This document shows positions 22,240 through 35,141 of a DNA stretch of 64,000 bases, piece after piece (the first letter of the stretch is position 1; every line of letters begins with the position of its first letter). The stretch spans positions 14,536,850 through 14,600,849 of the forward strand of contig NW_023600993.1 of assembly GCF_014898055.3 (NCBI RefSeq), in the 5' to 3' direction. The DNA is from Talpa occidentalis. Taxonomy: Eukaryota; Chordata; Mammalia; Eulipotyphla; Talpidae. Made by a program: the position numbers and the translations under genes. A model generated the notes under the pieces. It was not told the DNA's origin. It did not search any database and saw only the letters and a program-made list of their open reading frames with translations.

Positions 22240-23115
22240 TTTCATTATAGTGTACTTAAAATATATTTTCATTGATGTGACATTGGTTTAAAACATTATA
22301 TAGATCTCAGCAATAAATGGCTTCATAATCTGACATCTGTATATACTGTTATGATTGCCACCAAAAGTCTAGTTTCCATCTACCAGCATTTAATTGATTC
22401 CCTTTATGCAATTTACCCACCCACTTCTATTTCCCCCTCCCCATAACCACCATTTTGTTCTTAGAATCGCAAATTTTGTTTTTGTTTTGTTTGTTCATTT
22501 GTTTTATTTCTTTATCTCCCATATATGAGTGAAACCATATGGTATTTTTCACTCTCTGAATCATTTCACTGAGCATAATATCCTCTAGGTCCATCCATAT
22601 TGTTGCAAATAGCAAAATTTCATCATTTTTTATAGCTGAGTCATATTCCATTACACACACACACACACATCTATTTATCAATCCATCTCATCTATCAATG
22701 GGTATTCAAGTTATTTCCATACTTTGTCTATTGAAAATAATGCTGTAATAAAGATAGATACATCTTTTAACATCAGTGTTTTTGTATTCGTTGGGTAAAT
22801 ACCTAGAAATGGAATAGTTGGATTATATGGTATTGCCATTCTTATTTTTTTGAGGAATTTCCACACTGTTCTCCATAATGACTTTACCAGTTTACATTCT
22901 CAACAATGCACAATTATTCCCTTTACTCCACACCCCCACAGACTTTGTTGCATCTTGTCTTTTAGATATAAGTCATTCTCACAGGTGTGAGATGATATCT
23001 GTTGTGGTTTTGATTTGCATTTCCTTAATGACAAATGATAACATTTTTTCATGTGACTGCTGGCCAACTGTTTATTTTCTTTGGTGAAATGTCTTTTCAG
23101 ATTCTCTAACTATGG
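22240..23115 (-). mobile_element. Old LINE-1 3' end, antisense, with (CA)n inside ORF2
   Basis: Reverse-strand translation of 22427-22681 shows MEYDSAIKNDEILLFATIW and MDLEDIMLSEM, the ORF2 C-terminal blocks. Further right, antisense ORF2 text continues ('ttttgatttgcatttcctta', 'catgtgactgctggcc') up to about 23115. A (ca)n tract at 22652-22668 sits where ORF2 normally reads tatacacac, inserting V/C repeats in the frame. The left end carries antisense 3' UTR. Confidence 0.85.
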
Positions 23116-23224
23116 CCTACTTTTCAATGAATCCAGTTGAAACTTCAGAATCCTTCTCAACCAAGCATTCCAATAGATTATTGGCAATTGGTAGAAATTA
23201 GTTAATCTAGTTGTTTACTCCTGT

Positions 23225-23440
23225 ATCTATGCACTTTGCCAAGTTAATTTGTATTTCCTCCTACTTCCCCTCTTCTTGACTTTAGTACTGATCATGTAAT
23301 TTGCTTTAGCCAGTGGAATACTATTAAACAGATGCAAACAGAGACTTGACATGTGCATTTGTGATTGTATTTCTGCCTCATGGTATTGGCCAAAGCAAAT
23401 CATAAGGGATAAGTGAGAAGAGGTGAGAAACTTACATACA
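23225..23440. mobile_element. Possible ancient LTR-like fragment
   Basis: 'tttgctttagccagtggaat' and flanking pyrimidine-rich sequence resemble an old mammalian LTR-type repeat also suspected at 62.1-62.5 kb. Identification is by memory of consensus text and is weak. Confidence 0.35.
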
Positions 23441-23544
23441 GAAGATCATGGATATAAGGAAGGACAAAAAAATTAAAATTACTCATAAAATCTGCAACAC
23501 ACTTGATCTTTGGTTTGTTTTGCATTTAAGAATTAAATAACAGG

Positions 23545-23827
23545 GTCTCCCTGGTGGCGCAAGGGGTTAAGCACCGCACTATGAAGCAATCCACAGCCTC
23601 TGCAGCAGGAGTTTGATCCCCAGCCTGGCCAGGGAGCTACCCACATGGCATGGCAGACCTCTCCTGCCTTGCCTGCTGCTCCCTTCAGCAGTGTATTTCA
23701 GTCAGTCTGCCTGTTCTGTTCCCCACTCTGTCTCTGCCACCAGAGTGGCAGAGTCTCTCTCACCCCCCACATCTCTGGCCTGTGCCCTAGCTCTTGTATG
23801 CATAAATAAATAAATCTTTTTTAAAAA
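23545..23827 (+). mobile_element. tRNA-derived SINE, 'gttaag' subfamily
   Basis: Head 'ggtctccctggtggcgcaag', B box region 'gtttgatcccc', tail 'ataaataaataaatctttt'. Flanked by a 17-base perfect target-site duplication aagaattaaataacagg at 23528-23544 and 23828-23844. Confidence 0.95.
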
Positions 23828-23844
23828 AAGAATTAAATAACAGG

Positions 23845-26800
23845 CTGAGAGGGAACAGGTGTGTTTGGGGTGGGGGAGGGTTCTTCTCAGCAGTGAGATC
23901 TGTGACCTGGTAAGGAAATACACTGGCTAAAGAGTAAGCTTATTTCAAGTGCAGGGGATTCAGCCAACAACCCAGAATCTCTGTGCAAACTGCAAAAAAA
24001 CAAAACCAAAAAAAACACCCCTCTCTGAAGAGCTGAATTTCAAAGGATACCCTTCCATTGGGTTACAAGACTTGAGCAGCAAAGAAAAATCTGGATGTTA
24101 GTTTTCATTGGTTGAACTGGCTGATATGGGGGCCTAGACTGGATCGTCTCATGTTATCAGAATTATCAGAACAGCCCCAAGGCTCACAAACCTGATCAAC
24201 TATCAGTGATTATTTATATCATGGTACCACCCATTATATCATAAGGATTAATCCTAAGGGCACTACAAACATCTGACTTTAGTAGATTAGTATGTGTCAC
24301 TACACAGCTAGGATGCATTTAAAGTTTACATGTTAAAAGTCACTGCCTAATAGTCAATCACCAATAAAGTCAAAGAGCCTTTGCAATAAGAGTACATACT
24401 CATGAGAATATACAATTTGTTTTCTTAAGGTTTACATGAATAATTTTAAAAATGCATCTATAAAGCCAGGCAAGGCAAGACTCAAGTCAAGCAAAGCCAG
24501 AAAACTATTTTGGGCCATCTAGCATATGGGAAAGTGAATGGCAGGAGAAGATGGAGTATCCTCCTAAGATTCTTGAGGTCATGAGCTCCAAGCCTTCCAC
24601 TTGCAGCTGGAAAAGGGGATGAAGCTAGCTGAGGGAGAGTGCGTGACAGCTCATCCCATTCCCTGACTTTGTTTCCAATCAAAGAGTCATGGTTGTCCTT
24701 AAGTACCAGGCGGAATCTACTGGCTCTCCCTTTTATTTTAGAAATGTCTGGTTTTGACTCATAAAGGAAGCAGAAGAAGACGGTGAAAAGGAGGGTTAAA
24801 ATTCTATGCTATTTGCTGAAAGCTCCCCAAATCTTGGTTCAGGGGTTCATGAGAGATTATATGACTGTGTCAGTGACTCCAGGTTCATGAGAAGGCAGAG
24901 AGGAGGGAAACCAGGAGAAAACACATTAGGAAAGATGAGGGAGCGGAATCTGAGCATTCTGCAGTGACTATGCAAGCAGCTGGTGTGTGGCTGGACAGCT
25001 TGAATTCTCTGTGGGTAGATTGGATATTTGGATGGAAGGCCATGAGTTGCTTGGCCTGGGTTTCCATTGTGAGCAGCAGGTGTTATAATGGGCAGCCTGG
25101 ATAATTTTTTTTAGAGGCTGGAGAGGGAACCAGACTTTTGCCATTGCTACTTTGTAGCAAAACATTTTTTGCTGTTTCTACTACATCCATTCTAAATCTC
25201 ATCTGATGGGGTTGGATAGAATTATCCATTTTAACAAAATTGGTCACAATTGGATCATGTTTGCATACTTGAACACTTGGATTCTATTTTATCTTGTGAC
25301 CAGAGGCTTTAAAATGAGCAGCATTCTTTTCAAAGAATTATCATGTAAAAATAAAAATATATATATTTTTTTCCTTTAAGAGAGACTCTACATACCTCTA
25401 TTATTACTGCCTTTGGCAGATTTTGGAGTAGAATCCCTTGCCACAGTGGAGGGCACTTTTTCTACCGAGAGCAGCTATTACTTCATTATTATTTTGAAAG
25501 CTTCCTGTGACATACCTGCATGAAAACCAGCTCCAAATTAAACAAAACGAAAATTCAGACAGTTTGAAAAGTGAAATGAGAAGAAAGGAGCATGGAAACT
25601 TCTCCCATGACATGCCCTCTCCCTAGGAGGCCATTCGGTGGCCTCCACTGGGAAACAGATTAGGTATTTCAAAGCCTAGCTGGCTTTCCATAGGATGTGC
25701 AAGAAGGTTCCTGCACATCTCATTCTTGCTATCTAAAAATGGCCCCTTTTACTGCACTGACATTTCTTCCTCAGTCTGGTGGGCAGCATCTTCCCTGTCT
25801 GCCTGATCCCTTTTCAACAGAACGCCCTTCGCAATGGGTGATGCCTCTGCCTGTCCACAGCACGAGCCAGGCAAACCAGCAGAGCATTGCTTGAGCACCA
25901 GGACAGAATGTCTCACTGGTTGGGTAATGGTGACAATCTGGGAACAGTCAGTGACTTATGTTGATCAGCATTTCTTCTGCCCAAACTGATGTCTGGGAAG
26001 CGAGCCCCTTGGCCCACAGAGAGGACAGTGTGTTCCCTCTCTAGCTGGCTGCAGGGTGGCAAGCACTACTAATCTGAGTAATGTGAGACCGTTAATCTTG
26101 GAATTATCTAAGAAAAAGGAATTGCTTGGCAGCTCCTCAGTGCACAAGCAGGGGCTGCTATCACTACGCCATCAATGGGGTCTAATCCGACAGAGGCTTT
26201 GGAGCAGCTGAGTAATGTACACTCAGATATCTGCTGGGCCCTTCGATGCCCACTCTAAATTCCAGGGGAAAGCAGAAATGCAAGGAAACAAAAAGAAGCT
26301 GAATAAAAATTCTATACAAGTTACTCACAAACTTTGGTTGGCAAGACTGTTAAGCCACCAATCCCTGAGTCTTCTCAGAACTCTGGATTACTAGGTGGGG
26401 CCTGAGTCACTGACTTTCTACTAAACTCCCAGAGATGCCAATACTGCCTGTGGAGGGACCACCAAACTGCTCTCACTCTGGAGTTTTCAGAGCAGAAGTT
26501 TCTGCTCTGCCAATGAGTAGTGTGGACCATGTGGAATGTCTCACCACTGGTCTTTGTACTCTGCTTTGTAAAGGCTCCAGCTCAAAGTTTCTTAAGTTCA
26601 AAGGCAAAGAAATCTGATAAAAACTCTTCCCTTAGCCACCTGCTATTGTTTCTTAAGGACAGGATGTGTCCAGTGTAGCAAATACATTATCAGGTTGGAG
26701 AACAGGCGTGCGGGGCTGGGCAGAAGAGCAAAGTGGTAGACTGCATTTATATTTTTATTTTGTACTAACAAGAGGGAATTTTAAGAAGTTCTCCCTCTGC

Positions 26801-27380
26801 TTGTCAGAGGAAGGTATCCATCTAAACAAAAGTGAGGAAATCCAACCCAGGTCCCTGAGGGGTTAAACATAGGCCACTTTGTATTTACACACCTCACAAA
26901 TGTTGATGATTTTGAGATGATCCCTTGTATTGAAAACAGAGGTGTGCATATCGACTCCTGCTGTGCCCAGGCTGCTGGAACATTTGACTGACTCAATAAT
27001 AATTATCCCCACAGTGTTCTCAGGTAACTACTGTGGAATTGCTGGCTCCACACACAGTTCCCCCCTCCCCAATTAGTTTTACCCTCAACACTACTTAAAC
27101 TGATGTTTAAAGAAATATATTTATAAGCAAAATCAAATATTAATGTTGTATAGGTCACCACAATCCACATAAATAAATTTCTGAAGTCAGGTTCCCAAAA
27201 ACATGACATAAAATTATTAGATGCATAAATAAGTTTGTGCTTTAAAGCTGTGCACACAGAGAAAAAGAAGTATCAGACTTTTATCTGAGTTAAGTGTCAC
27301 ACATGGCTGTCTAGCTCAACTGTGAAGGTGAGTGTGTCTTCAAATCCAACCACAAATCAAAAGAAGCTTGAAGTGATCAC
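23845..27380. other. Long stretch of unique noncoding DNA
   Basis: About 3.5 kb with no SINE, L1 or gene recognised. Open frames are 60-84 codons in both directions with no protein similarity. The lack of recent insertions makes it a candidate for sequence under some constraint, but I have no direct evidence of function. Confidence 0.45.
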
Positions 27381-27384
27381 GTAT

Positions 27385-27530
27385 TATTGTATTAGTCAGG
27401 ATAGGTCTGGTAATTTCGCAGTAACAAATGGCACCCAAATCTCAGTGGCTCCTACTACCTGCCCAGTGCTGGTCATCACTGCTTCTTACAGTCATTCAGG
27501 GACGATGCTGATTGACTGTCTATTTTGATG
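27385..27530. mobile_element. Possible ancient LTR-like fragment
   Basis: 'tattgtattagtcaggatag', then 'agtaacaaatggcacccaaa', 'tctcagtggct' and 'cattcagggacgatgctgat' match, in order, a widespread mammalian LTR-like repeat. The family name is not recalled with confidence. Confidence 0.5.
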
Positions 27531-28009
27531 TGTGTGGTCTGGATTAGAAAAACAGGGAAATGGTTAGGAGCAGAGTCTTACAACAGCAATAAAGTGATTT
27601 GGCTTAAATGTGGCACATGTCATTTCTGACCACTATCAACAAGCCCCTTGATTGACCAGAATTCATCTTGACTTTATCTATCTTCAAAGAGCTCATAAAG
27701 CATAATCTATCCCCCTCAGGACTCCCCCCACCATGAGGGAAATTGGATATTAATGAGACGATCAGTCTCAGGCGGCATCTGTACAACCATTTGAATATGG
27801 AAGGAAAATATGGGAATTCTCTATTAGTCTACAAACTACAAATGCATGTCAGTTTCATGGCAAGAATCCAGGCCTGACTAGAGTTTCATGTTAGAGAAGG
27901 TCAGCTCTCTTTTTGGAAAATGGTATAATTAACAGGGAGATCAATCACTTTAAGATAAAAGAGTTAGACCACTAGGTCAAATGTCTAGAGCTAGTCGTCT
28001 ATAAGATGT

Positions 28010-28150
28010 GGTGGGAAGTGCAGGGCTTGGGAACAAGACCATGATTCTAGGCTCATATCTGCCACTCGGTCACTTTAGACAAATTGCCTCATCGCCTCTG
28101 TATATGAAGTACTTAGACAAAATGATCTCTTAGCTTCCTTTCAGTTCCAA
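28010..28150 (+). repeat. MIR SINE fragment
   Basis: 'ctgccactcggtcactttag', 'acaaattgcctcat' and 'cttagcttcctttcagttcc' follow the MIR layout. Diverged. Confidence 0.55.
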
Positions 28151-28154
28151 GAGT

Positions 28155-30135
28155 CTGCGATTCTGTGAGTTATTATCTTCATTTGGATTTATATAATATT
28201 GACCAGAACATGATATTTGGGAAAAAAGATACTGGGAAATATTAATGATAATAGTGCTGGCCTTTTGCAGGAGCTTATATAAGTTATACAATGAGCTCCC
28301 TTTAATAACATGCATATTTCTCTTCAGTGCCATAGTTGAGTTATGACCCCGAAACCACCTGAAATGCTGAGATTACAGTCAGGATGGGAGTCCCTTACAT
28401 GGAGCTGGGAGGGAGTAGGGTGGGAGTGATTAATTGTAAAGGACAGGGGCTCTGACTTTTCACCTGCCTGGTCTCTGTAGCTTTCAGGGTCCTGTCTATT
28501 TGGATCAATGGTTTGCTAATTACAGACTGTCTGTAGAAGGCTCCAGCTTCCTCTCTGGTGATTCATGCTTTTACATTGATTTTCACATAAGCTAAGATGC
28601 AGTTGCACCATTTAAGCACTGGGAAATTGGTCATCAATGAACTATTTTGGACTTAATAGATTTGATAACACTTGAAGACTCTTTATGTTTTGATTTTTGG
28701 ATTATACTACCTAATACAGTAGGAGCTGATGCTTATGCCCTACTTATCTACATTTATAAAGAACTCTAGGAAGGATAGGCTCTGATTATGGCGGGGCCTC
28801 TCTAGGCAGCATGAAATGAAATGAAGTTTGAAAATTAGCTCATTTGCCCGAGACTGCTTGTGTGGAGAACGTGGATCTTATTTAGACCTGAAGTTGGTCC
28901 TGCTAGTGAGGAGATCGTCATTTCAAATGTGAAGTCCTTTGTACTCCATTTGGACCCCAGGCACCAAACTACAGTTCACACGGAGTCCTTTAGATCACGA
29001 CTGCTATTCAAGGAAAATTGCAGTCAGTAGGTTGTCTAACAGCTAAGTGGAGTGAAGGTTCTAATGCAATATCCTTAGACACATTTCTTGAGTACTCAAA
29101 AGAACGTTGCTAGTGTGTGTGGAGCTTGATTTAGAGGAGGTGGGGCTCCTGGCTTAGCACTCCAACTCCAGAGCCATTTTTTGATCTTCCAGGTTATCCC
29201 TAAGGTAAATGGGTGACAGACTGAGATGCCAAGGAGCACATGAGGGAAGTCTAGAAACAGTGGTCTTGCTGCTTTAGAATTTCACTTCAGCATGTTGGTC
29301 AAAGTCCTGTCCCTTGGAAGCCTTATCTTGAAGCCTAGAACCAATCTGAACTCTTCCGTTTATCACTGTTGTTATCTCTAATCTCTTTAATTCTGCTTCT
29401 TTATATGCAAAATCAAGACAATTATGCCTAATTTAAAGAGCCTTCCTAAAGAGAAAATGAGAGAGAGGAAATCAGTAAGAGGGTATTTAGTAAGCACACA
29501 ATAAATGTTAGCTCTTCCTCACCACCCCTTCTCATGTGCCTCTTTGTGATAAGCAGGTATCTTACTCAGTGCTGCAAAATATAAGAAATAGGAAAATTGA
29601 GCCAGGTTTTGATCAGTCACTGTTGTGATATGATCTGGCTTTAGATCCTGAATTTGAGAAGCAATTCATATCTAAAGAAGAGAATCTGCACAGGATAGCC
29701 AAATATCACAGAGGGATAACATTATTTCATATTCATTCCTCTCTATGTAACTGAAGTGGAAGTCATCTGGGTCTCCCCAAATCCTTCAATATTGTGGGGT
29801 CACTTTTTCTTAGACTCTTAAATAAAAATGGTTGGAACCCATCACAAGATATTCAAGTTCCCCCAAGGGGGTTCTTGGGCTCTGATAGTTTCTCTTCTAT
29901 AACTCTTATTTAATTTCTTACTTGTACTGATTTGTCCAAATCCCTAACATTTTTTGGCTAGTGCTTGGTCTCTTCTTTCTACCTGAAACTTCTGGCCCTG
30001 TCTATTCCTTTAACATCACTTATACAAAGCAGATGTGTGAAATTATAGAGATAGTGTGACACAACCATTGATTTAAAACTATGGCCAACACATTTTTATC
30101 CTTATTAAGTCATAATTTTAGTCCTGTGATTTTTG
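28155..30135. other. Unique noncoding DNA
   Basis: No gene or strong repeat. A short L2/MIR-like end may lie near 29480-29520 ('gtaagcacacaataaatgtt'). Confidence 0.45.
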
Positions 30136-30144
30136 TACATCCTG

Positions 30145-30565
30145 TAGCTTTGTATGTCAACTTGGCTACCTATAACACTCTGTTAGAAATCATATTAGGT
30201 ATTACTGTAAAGGTATTTTGTAAGTGTTAGCAGATACAAACCACTGACTTTTAGTCAAGGATTTTTTTCTCAATAATGTGAGTGGGTCTCATCCACTCAG
30301 TTGAAAGGTCTTAAAAGCAAAACTGAGGTTTCCCTGAGGAAGGGGAAATTCTGAGACTGCAACATCAGCTCTAGACGGAGGAGACAACCAGACCGATTAC
30401 CAGCTGATCCCATAATTGCATTAGCCAATTCCTTGAAATAAACAAATAATGTATATCTGTATCTATCTGTCTATCTATCTAGCTATCAATCCATCCATCC
30501 ACCCGCCCACCCTACTTCTTTTGTTTTAACACGAAGAACCCAGACTACTGACACAGGTTACAATC
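30145..30565 (+). mobile_element. Ancient LTR-like repeat with microsatellite near its 3' end
   Basis: 'tttgtatgtcaacttggcta', 'gtgagtgggtctcatccact', 'cagttgaaaggtctt', 'gcattagccaattccttgaa' and a terminal 'acccagactactgacacagg' match in order a common mammalian repeat that ends in '...ctgactaatacag'. The internal (tatc/catc/ccac)n tract at about 30462-30512 occupies the place where other copies also hold simple repeats. The similar 3' block at 37.86-38.08 kb suggests a second copy. Confidence 0.55.
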
Positions 30566-30569
30566 CACT

Positions 30570-31375
30570 TGAAATTTGCCAATCATCTTCTTTTCTCTCA
30601 TAAAGCAGGTTTTAAGGGGGAAAAACCTGATGGCAATAATGTGTTACATTTATAATTGTGAATGGCACTGGCTACAGTGTCATTAGTAAGCACTGGTATC
30701 TATCAGAAAAGTCATTATTCTTGTATTCTTATGCCAACATCTATTCAACCATCTCTATGTGGAATGGCAGTTCATCAAGACCACGTCACTTTCAACCAGA
30801 TGATACCCCATACCCACAACACATCCCTAAGTGGGTTGCTCCCACAACAGAAACTGCACTTATTCTTTTGGACAAAGGTTTTTTAAATAAAGAATCTTTT
30901 GGAGGTAGTAATCTGGGAGGGGAGCAATAATAATTCTGCTACTAAGAGACCTAATATTTTATCAAATTTTTCTTGATAGGTAAGCAGAAAGCAATGACCT
31001 AAATTTTTAATAAATACAGGCTTAAGAATTGTCCCCAGGGAACAGACCTGGATGTAATTCCCCAATAGGGGGGCACTGGGCACCTGCAGGATGTGGTAGA
31101 AAAAAGAAAAGTGAGAAGAAATGTGGGAGATTGCCAAAGGAAGCGTCAACTCCTTCACACTTGAATTGGTTCCAATCACACCTGCTCCCTTTAGGGGAAG
31201 CCTTTCCATTAAACAATGATTGTGACGACTTGGCAGGCAGACTGAGTTTGGATGCAGGTAGATTATCAAAAGGATTTTTTCCTCCCTAATAGCTATACCT
31301 TCTCCTGCACGAAAAAATATTTTCTCTGCTTCTTTTTTCTCCAGGGTCTCACAGAAATGAAAAGGTAATTCTCTT
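30570..31375. other. Unique noncoding DNA with overlapping open frames
   Basis: Several 64-128 codon open frames overlap on both strands at 30658-31289. They have no recognisable domain and no splice or promoter context, so they are treated as chance. Confidence 0.45.
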
Positions 31376-31379
31376 CCAG

Positions 31380-32770
31380 TCTAATGGCAGTTTCTCCAGC
31401 TGTTCCTTTACATCACTGACTCTTACTTTCTCAAGGATCCCTGCCTTTCTTTTCTCTGTCTTTCCCCAATCTTGGGTCTTCCTTCTCTGACATACCTAGG
31501 TCTCCTCCATCTTGACAAAATAACTTCCCCTTATCCTGTTATCTCTCCTTTTAGCTCGCTATAAAATGTGTCTCTATTTTCTGTCTCCAATACTTTACTG
31601 TCCTTAAGTCAAAGCAGTGAGTTTCCATTCATTTCATTGCATTAGAACTTTCCAAGAATCCTTTGAAGCAGCTGTGAAATGTCTTTTTTCAGCCTTTGTC
31701 TTACTTGGCCTCTTTTTAGCACTTGGCACTGCTGGCTTCAGAGTACTTGGTGCCTTTTCTCACTTTGGCATCCTCGACACTTGCTGATTTTCCTCATCTC
31801 CACTTTTTTGGTGGCACTTTCTCTAATCAGTCCCTAAATTTACTCAAAGGTTTAGATCTTTTCTGTTATTGTATTTAGTCAAGATTTAGTCAAGCATCAA
31901 GACTTTATCTCTAGATAGATAATTCTCTAACTGCTAGTCTAGAACACGCCCCTGAATTCCATTTCCACAAAAATCTCTGGCTGCCAACTGATCTTTTCTA
32001 CTTGCAAGTTTTTCTGTCATAACAGAAGCATTTGTGTCTCTGGAAGCAAAGGATTTATGCAGTCATAAAATTGTCCTTTCCTCAAATAGCCTTATTTTTC
32101 ACAGAGTCACTAGGGTTATAAGTGTTGGCGTTACCTCTTTCATACCCACAAGATCTTATTGAGTCCTTCATAATGACCTCTGCAGTAGATTCCTTTACTT
32201 CATCCTTCCACCCCATACCACCCCATCTCTAGTCTTTAACATCTAGTTTAGGTTATAATCCTTTCCCCTCCCACTAATCTGACAAATTGCTACCACAGAA
32301 ATTATATTGTAACACCCCCCTTTTTTTTAATCAGTTTAGTCTCTACTCCACATAAGTGGTTAAAGGATAAGGTCTGATTTCCCTCAGCCTATACTCAGAA
32401 CCATCTCCTATCTAATCCTAATCTTACTCTGTAAACTTGTTACCATGACCTGTAATCACTGGGTGACACTGGGTTACTAACTTGGAACTTTCCTCCTGTT
32501 CTCTTCTCTTACTTACTATTTGGTGTCTACCTCAAATTTTTACACCTGTTTGTCTGCTTCAGTTGCCAGAAGTCTCAATTTTCTGAATTTCTCAATCATT
32601 TCTAAGCATGCAAGTATCTTTATCTGAAAATATTTATGTCAATATCTGTCTTACTGAGCAGACCTTACATTCTTTTAAAGTCAGGGATTCATTCTTAGAC
32701 TCTTAAATCCCCAATGTCTAAAAAGCCATCTATTGCTGTTAATGTCATGGGCCTTCAATAGTTTTATTTC
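31380..32770 (+). mobile_element. Degenerate L2 LINE, sense
   Basis: Pyrimidine-rich text with 'ttagcacttggcactgctgg', 'tcactttggcatcctcgaca', 'ttttcctcatctccac' and a closing 'tcagggattcattcttagac' resembles L2 ORF2 and 3' end in the expected order. Very diverged, with stops throughout. Boundaries are uncertain, and parts may be unrelated. Confidence 0.45.
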
Positions 32771-32794
32771 TACAGCAAAAAGGAAGTAGCATTT

Positions 32795-33025
32795 CATAGT
32801 GGTTAACAGTGCAAGTGTTAGACTTGGGTTTTTATTTCACCTCTGCCATATACTGTGTGATCTTAAGCACATTATTTCAACTTGCTAAACCGTATCTGAA
32901 AAATGCAGATAATAATGGTACCTGCCTCAAATGGATGTATAAATGAAAAAAATAATATATGTAAAGTGTTCAGCATACTGCCTGGCACATATTAAGATGA
33001 CAATGAATGTTAGCTATTTCATAGT
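32795..33025 (+). repeat. MIR SINE, nearly complete
   Basis: Reads through most of the MIR consensus: 'gtggttaacagtgcaagtgt', 'cacctctgccatatactgtg', 'tgatcttaagcacatt', 'gataataatggtacctgcct' and 'ctgcctggcacat'. One of the best-preserved ancient repeats in the window. Confidence 0.85.
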
Positions 33026-33659
33026 AGGTACTCCATACATATATGATGAAGGGCTGAATTAGTATTATATTGCTGGATTAGAAAATTATACATTTTATAA
33101 TTTAACATGTTCTTCAAGGTCTGTTTCTACATTAGTTTATCAAAACTTGAAAGACTAAAATGAATTAAATGTGTATTATGGAATTACTTTTTACTAGGCT
33201 TGGGCTGGGAAAAGTCAGTAATATTTATTGAGTGACTGTTGAGTGTACAATGCTGTAGGAAGCTTATAGTTCTTTTGGGTATAGATTAGACTGACTTAAT
33301 ATTTCAGTAGAAAAAGTAGATTAGAAAAATTTGAACCTTGATTCCATTAATAATTAGCTTGCTGATTCAGGGTAGGTGCTTTACCTTTGTGAATTTTATA
33401 TTTTGTGGTAGTGGTGTTTTTAGCCTTTCTCAAATGTAGTAAGAAGTAAGTAAAAAAAGTACATTCTTAAAATATTGACATAGTGAATTCTATAAATAAA
33501 AATGTTGCATGATTGAAGCCCTTATTTGATTATTTTACCTCTAAAGGCATTGTCATGTAAATTTTTAAGCGGTATTAAACTGTTTTTACTGATTTCATTA
33601 TTTGAAAAATGTATCTCTTCTGCTTTCTAGAATTCTGAGTTGTTCTTTGCTTGGAAACT

Positions 33660-33742
33660 TTTTTCTTGGCTAGTGCAATATAAATGTATTAATTACTTAC
33701 TATGTGCCAAGAACTGTGCTAGATAGACACAAATACTTATTC
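33660..33742 (-). repeat. L2-type 3' end fragment, antisense
   Basis: 'attacttactatgtgccaag' then 'aactgtgctagatagacac' is the antisense L2 end signature. Confidence 0.5.
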
Positions 33743-33784
33743 ACTTTAGGCAAGATGATGCTGTTTGATTAAATTATCACTAAA

Positions 33785-34093
33785 GTGTTAAGTGAACACA
33801 GGAAAAGGACTATTTAAGCAAAACACAGGAAGACAAATACTGCATATTGTCACATTTATGTGGGTTCTAGAATAGTTGAGCTCTTATAAACAGAGGGAAG
33901 AAAGATTATTGCCAGGGACTGACAGCAGGAAGGATAATGAAGAGAGTTTGGACAAAGAGTCCATAGTAATACAGTAATGAGTACTAAAGATCTAATATAT
34001 AGCCTGGAAATTACAGTTAACAGTATTGTATTAAATACTTGAAATTTGCATAGAGGAAAGATCTTAAGTTAAATTTTCTCACTGCATCAGACA

Positions 34094-34132
<39 letters not shown>

Positions 34133-34135
34133 ATA
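33785..34135 (+). mobile_element. Old L1 3' UTR ending in a (CA)n tract
   Basis: 'ggaagacaaatactgcatat', 'tattgccagggactgacagc', 'tctaatatatagcctggaaa', 'gtattgtattaaatacttga' and 'gatcttaagttaaattttct' run through the 3' region of an L1M-type element. A (ca)n tract occupies 34091-34130 at its end. Confidence 0.75.
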
Positions 34136-34855
34136 CTATGGAGCCTCTCCATGTAGCTTAGATTTCTCAACTTCCTACATGACAAAAGGCATTGTCTGCA
34201 AAACTAGTACATTTGGAGACCTAAGAGGAAGCTGAGAGACTTGTAATAATCTACTGCTAGAAGACACACCACATGATTGCTGCCACCCTGAGGGCAGTCC
34301 CAATTCAAAGGGATAAGAATTAAACTCAAACTCTTGATGTGAGGAGCTGCAAGTAAGTAAAACTAGGGTTAGACTCCCTGGCACTCTTTGGAAGAAAGTA
34401 TTTCCTTTCCTTCTCTGAGTACATCTTTTTCTGCATCTTCCTTTGACAATATGATCCTTCAGTCAATTCTTAAAGTTAAATGATGGTTTTCCATTACCAA
34501 GACTCCTGTAGATTCTAAGATATTATACTTTGGGTAAGTTAATATTATTCTGCCACAGTTGCATAGATGACAGTAGAAAATATGAGACACCTTGACATGA
34601 CAGCTTTGTGCTTGCAGCTATAGAAGGAGCCAACCTATCAGCACATTTTTCTGCTGATTCCCATAGCTTTGATTCCCACAGGGAGACATGAAGTGGACCT
34701 GGGGAAACACAAACATGCAGTAGGTTGTGTTACAGGAGAAACACACATGTTCCCTGATTGTAGGGAATCCAAGATCTGAGCAATAAGCAAATTTGCCCTT
34801 GACTTGAGGGAGACACTACTTTTGTCTTCTAGAAGTAAACTATATAAATATCAAT
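34136..34855. other. Unique noncoding DNA
   Basis: No gene or repeat recognised up to the L1 target site. Confidence 0.5.
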
Positions 34856-34869
34856 GAAAAGATAATCCA

Positions 34870-35141
34870 GAGAGGACAACAGTTGTCTGATATATTTTGG
34901 TGCTCCTTCGTTTGGTGAGTATATGTTAATGAGTGTTATTTCTTCTTGAAGTATTGTCCCCTTGATCATAATGTAGTGACCATTGGGGTCTCTTTTTATC
35001 TTTTTGAGTTTGAAATCTGTTTTATCTGATATAAGTATAGCTGTTCCTGCTTTCTTTTTTGGTCCATTTGCTTGTAGGATTGTTTTCCATCCTTTAACTT
35101 TGAGCCTATTTTTATCTTTTGTAGCTAAATGTGTCTCCTGA
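34870..35141 (-). pseudogene. Inverted LINE-1 ORF2 endonuclease-region fragment
   Basis: Reverse-strand reading gives ORF2 residues with blocks such as KVKGWKTILQANGPKKKAG, TAILISDKTDFKLKKIKRD, GHYIMIKG and LINIYSPNEGAP. This is the middle of the apurinic endonuclease domain. Roughly 90 residues survive, without the start of ORF2 or the rest of the domain, so it cannot function. Confidence 0.9.

Noticed and set aside
30658..31289. Cluster of overlapping 64-128 codon open frames on both strands
   Set aside because: No protein similarity, and frames overlap in opposite directions. Chance in moderately GC-balanced sequence.
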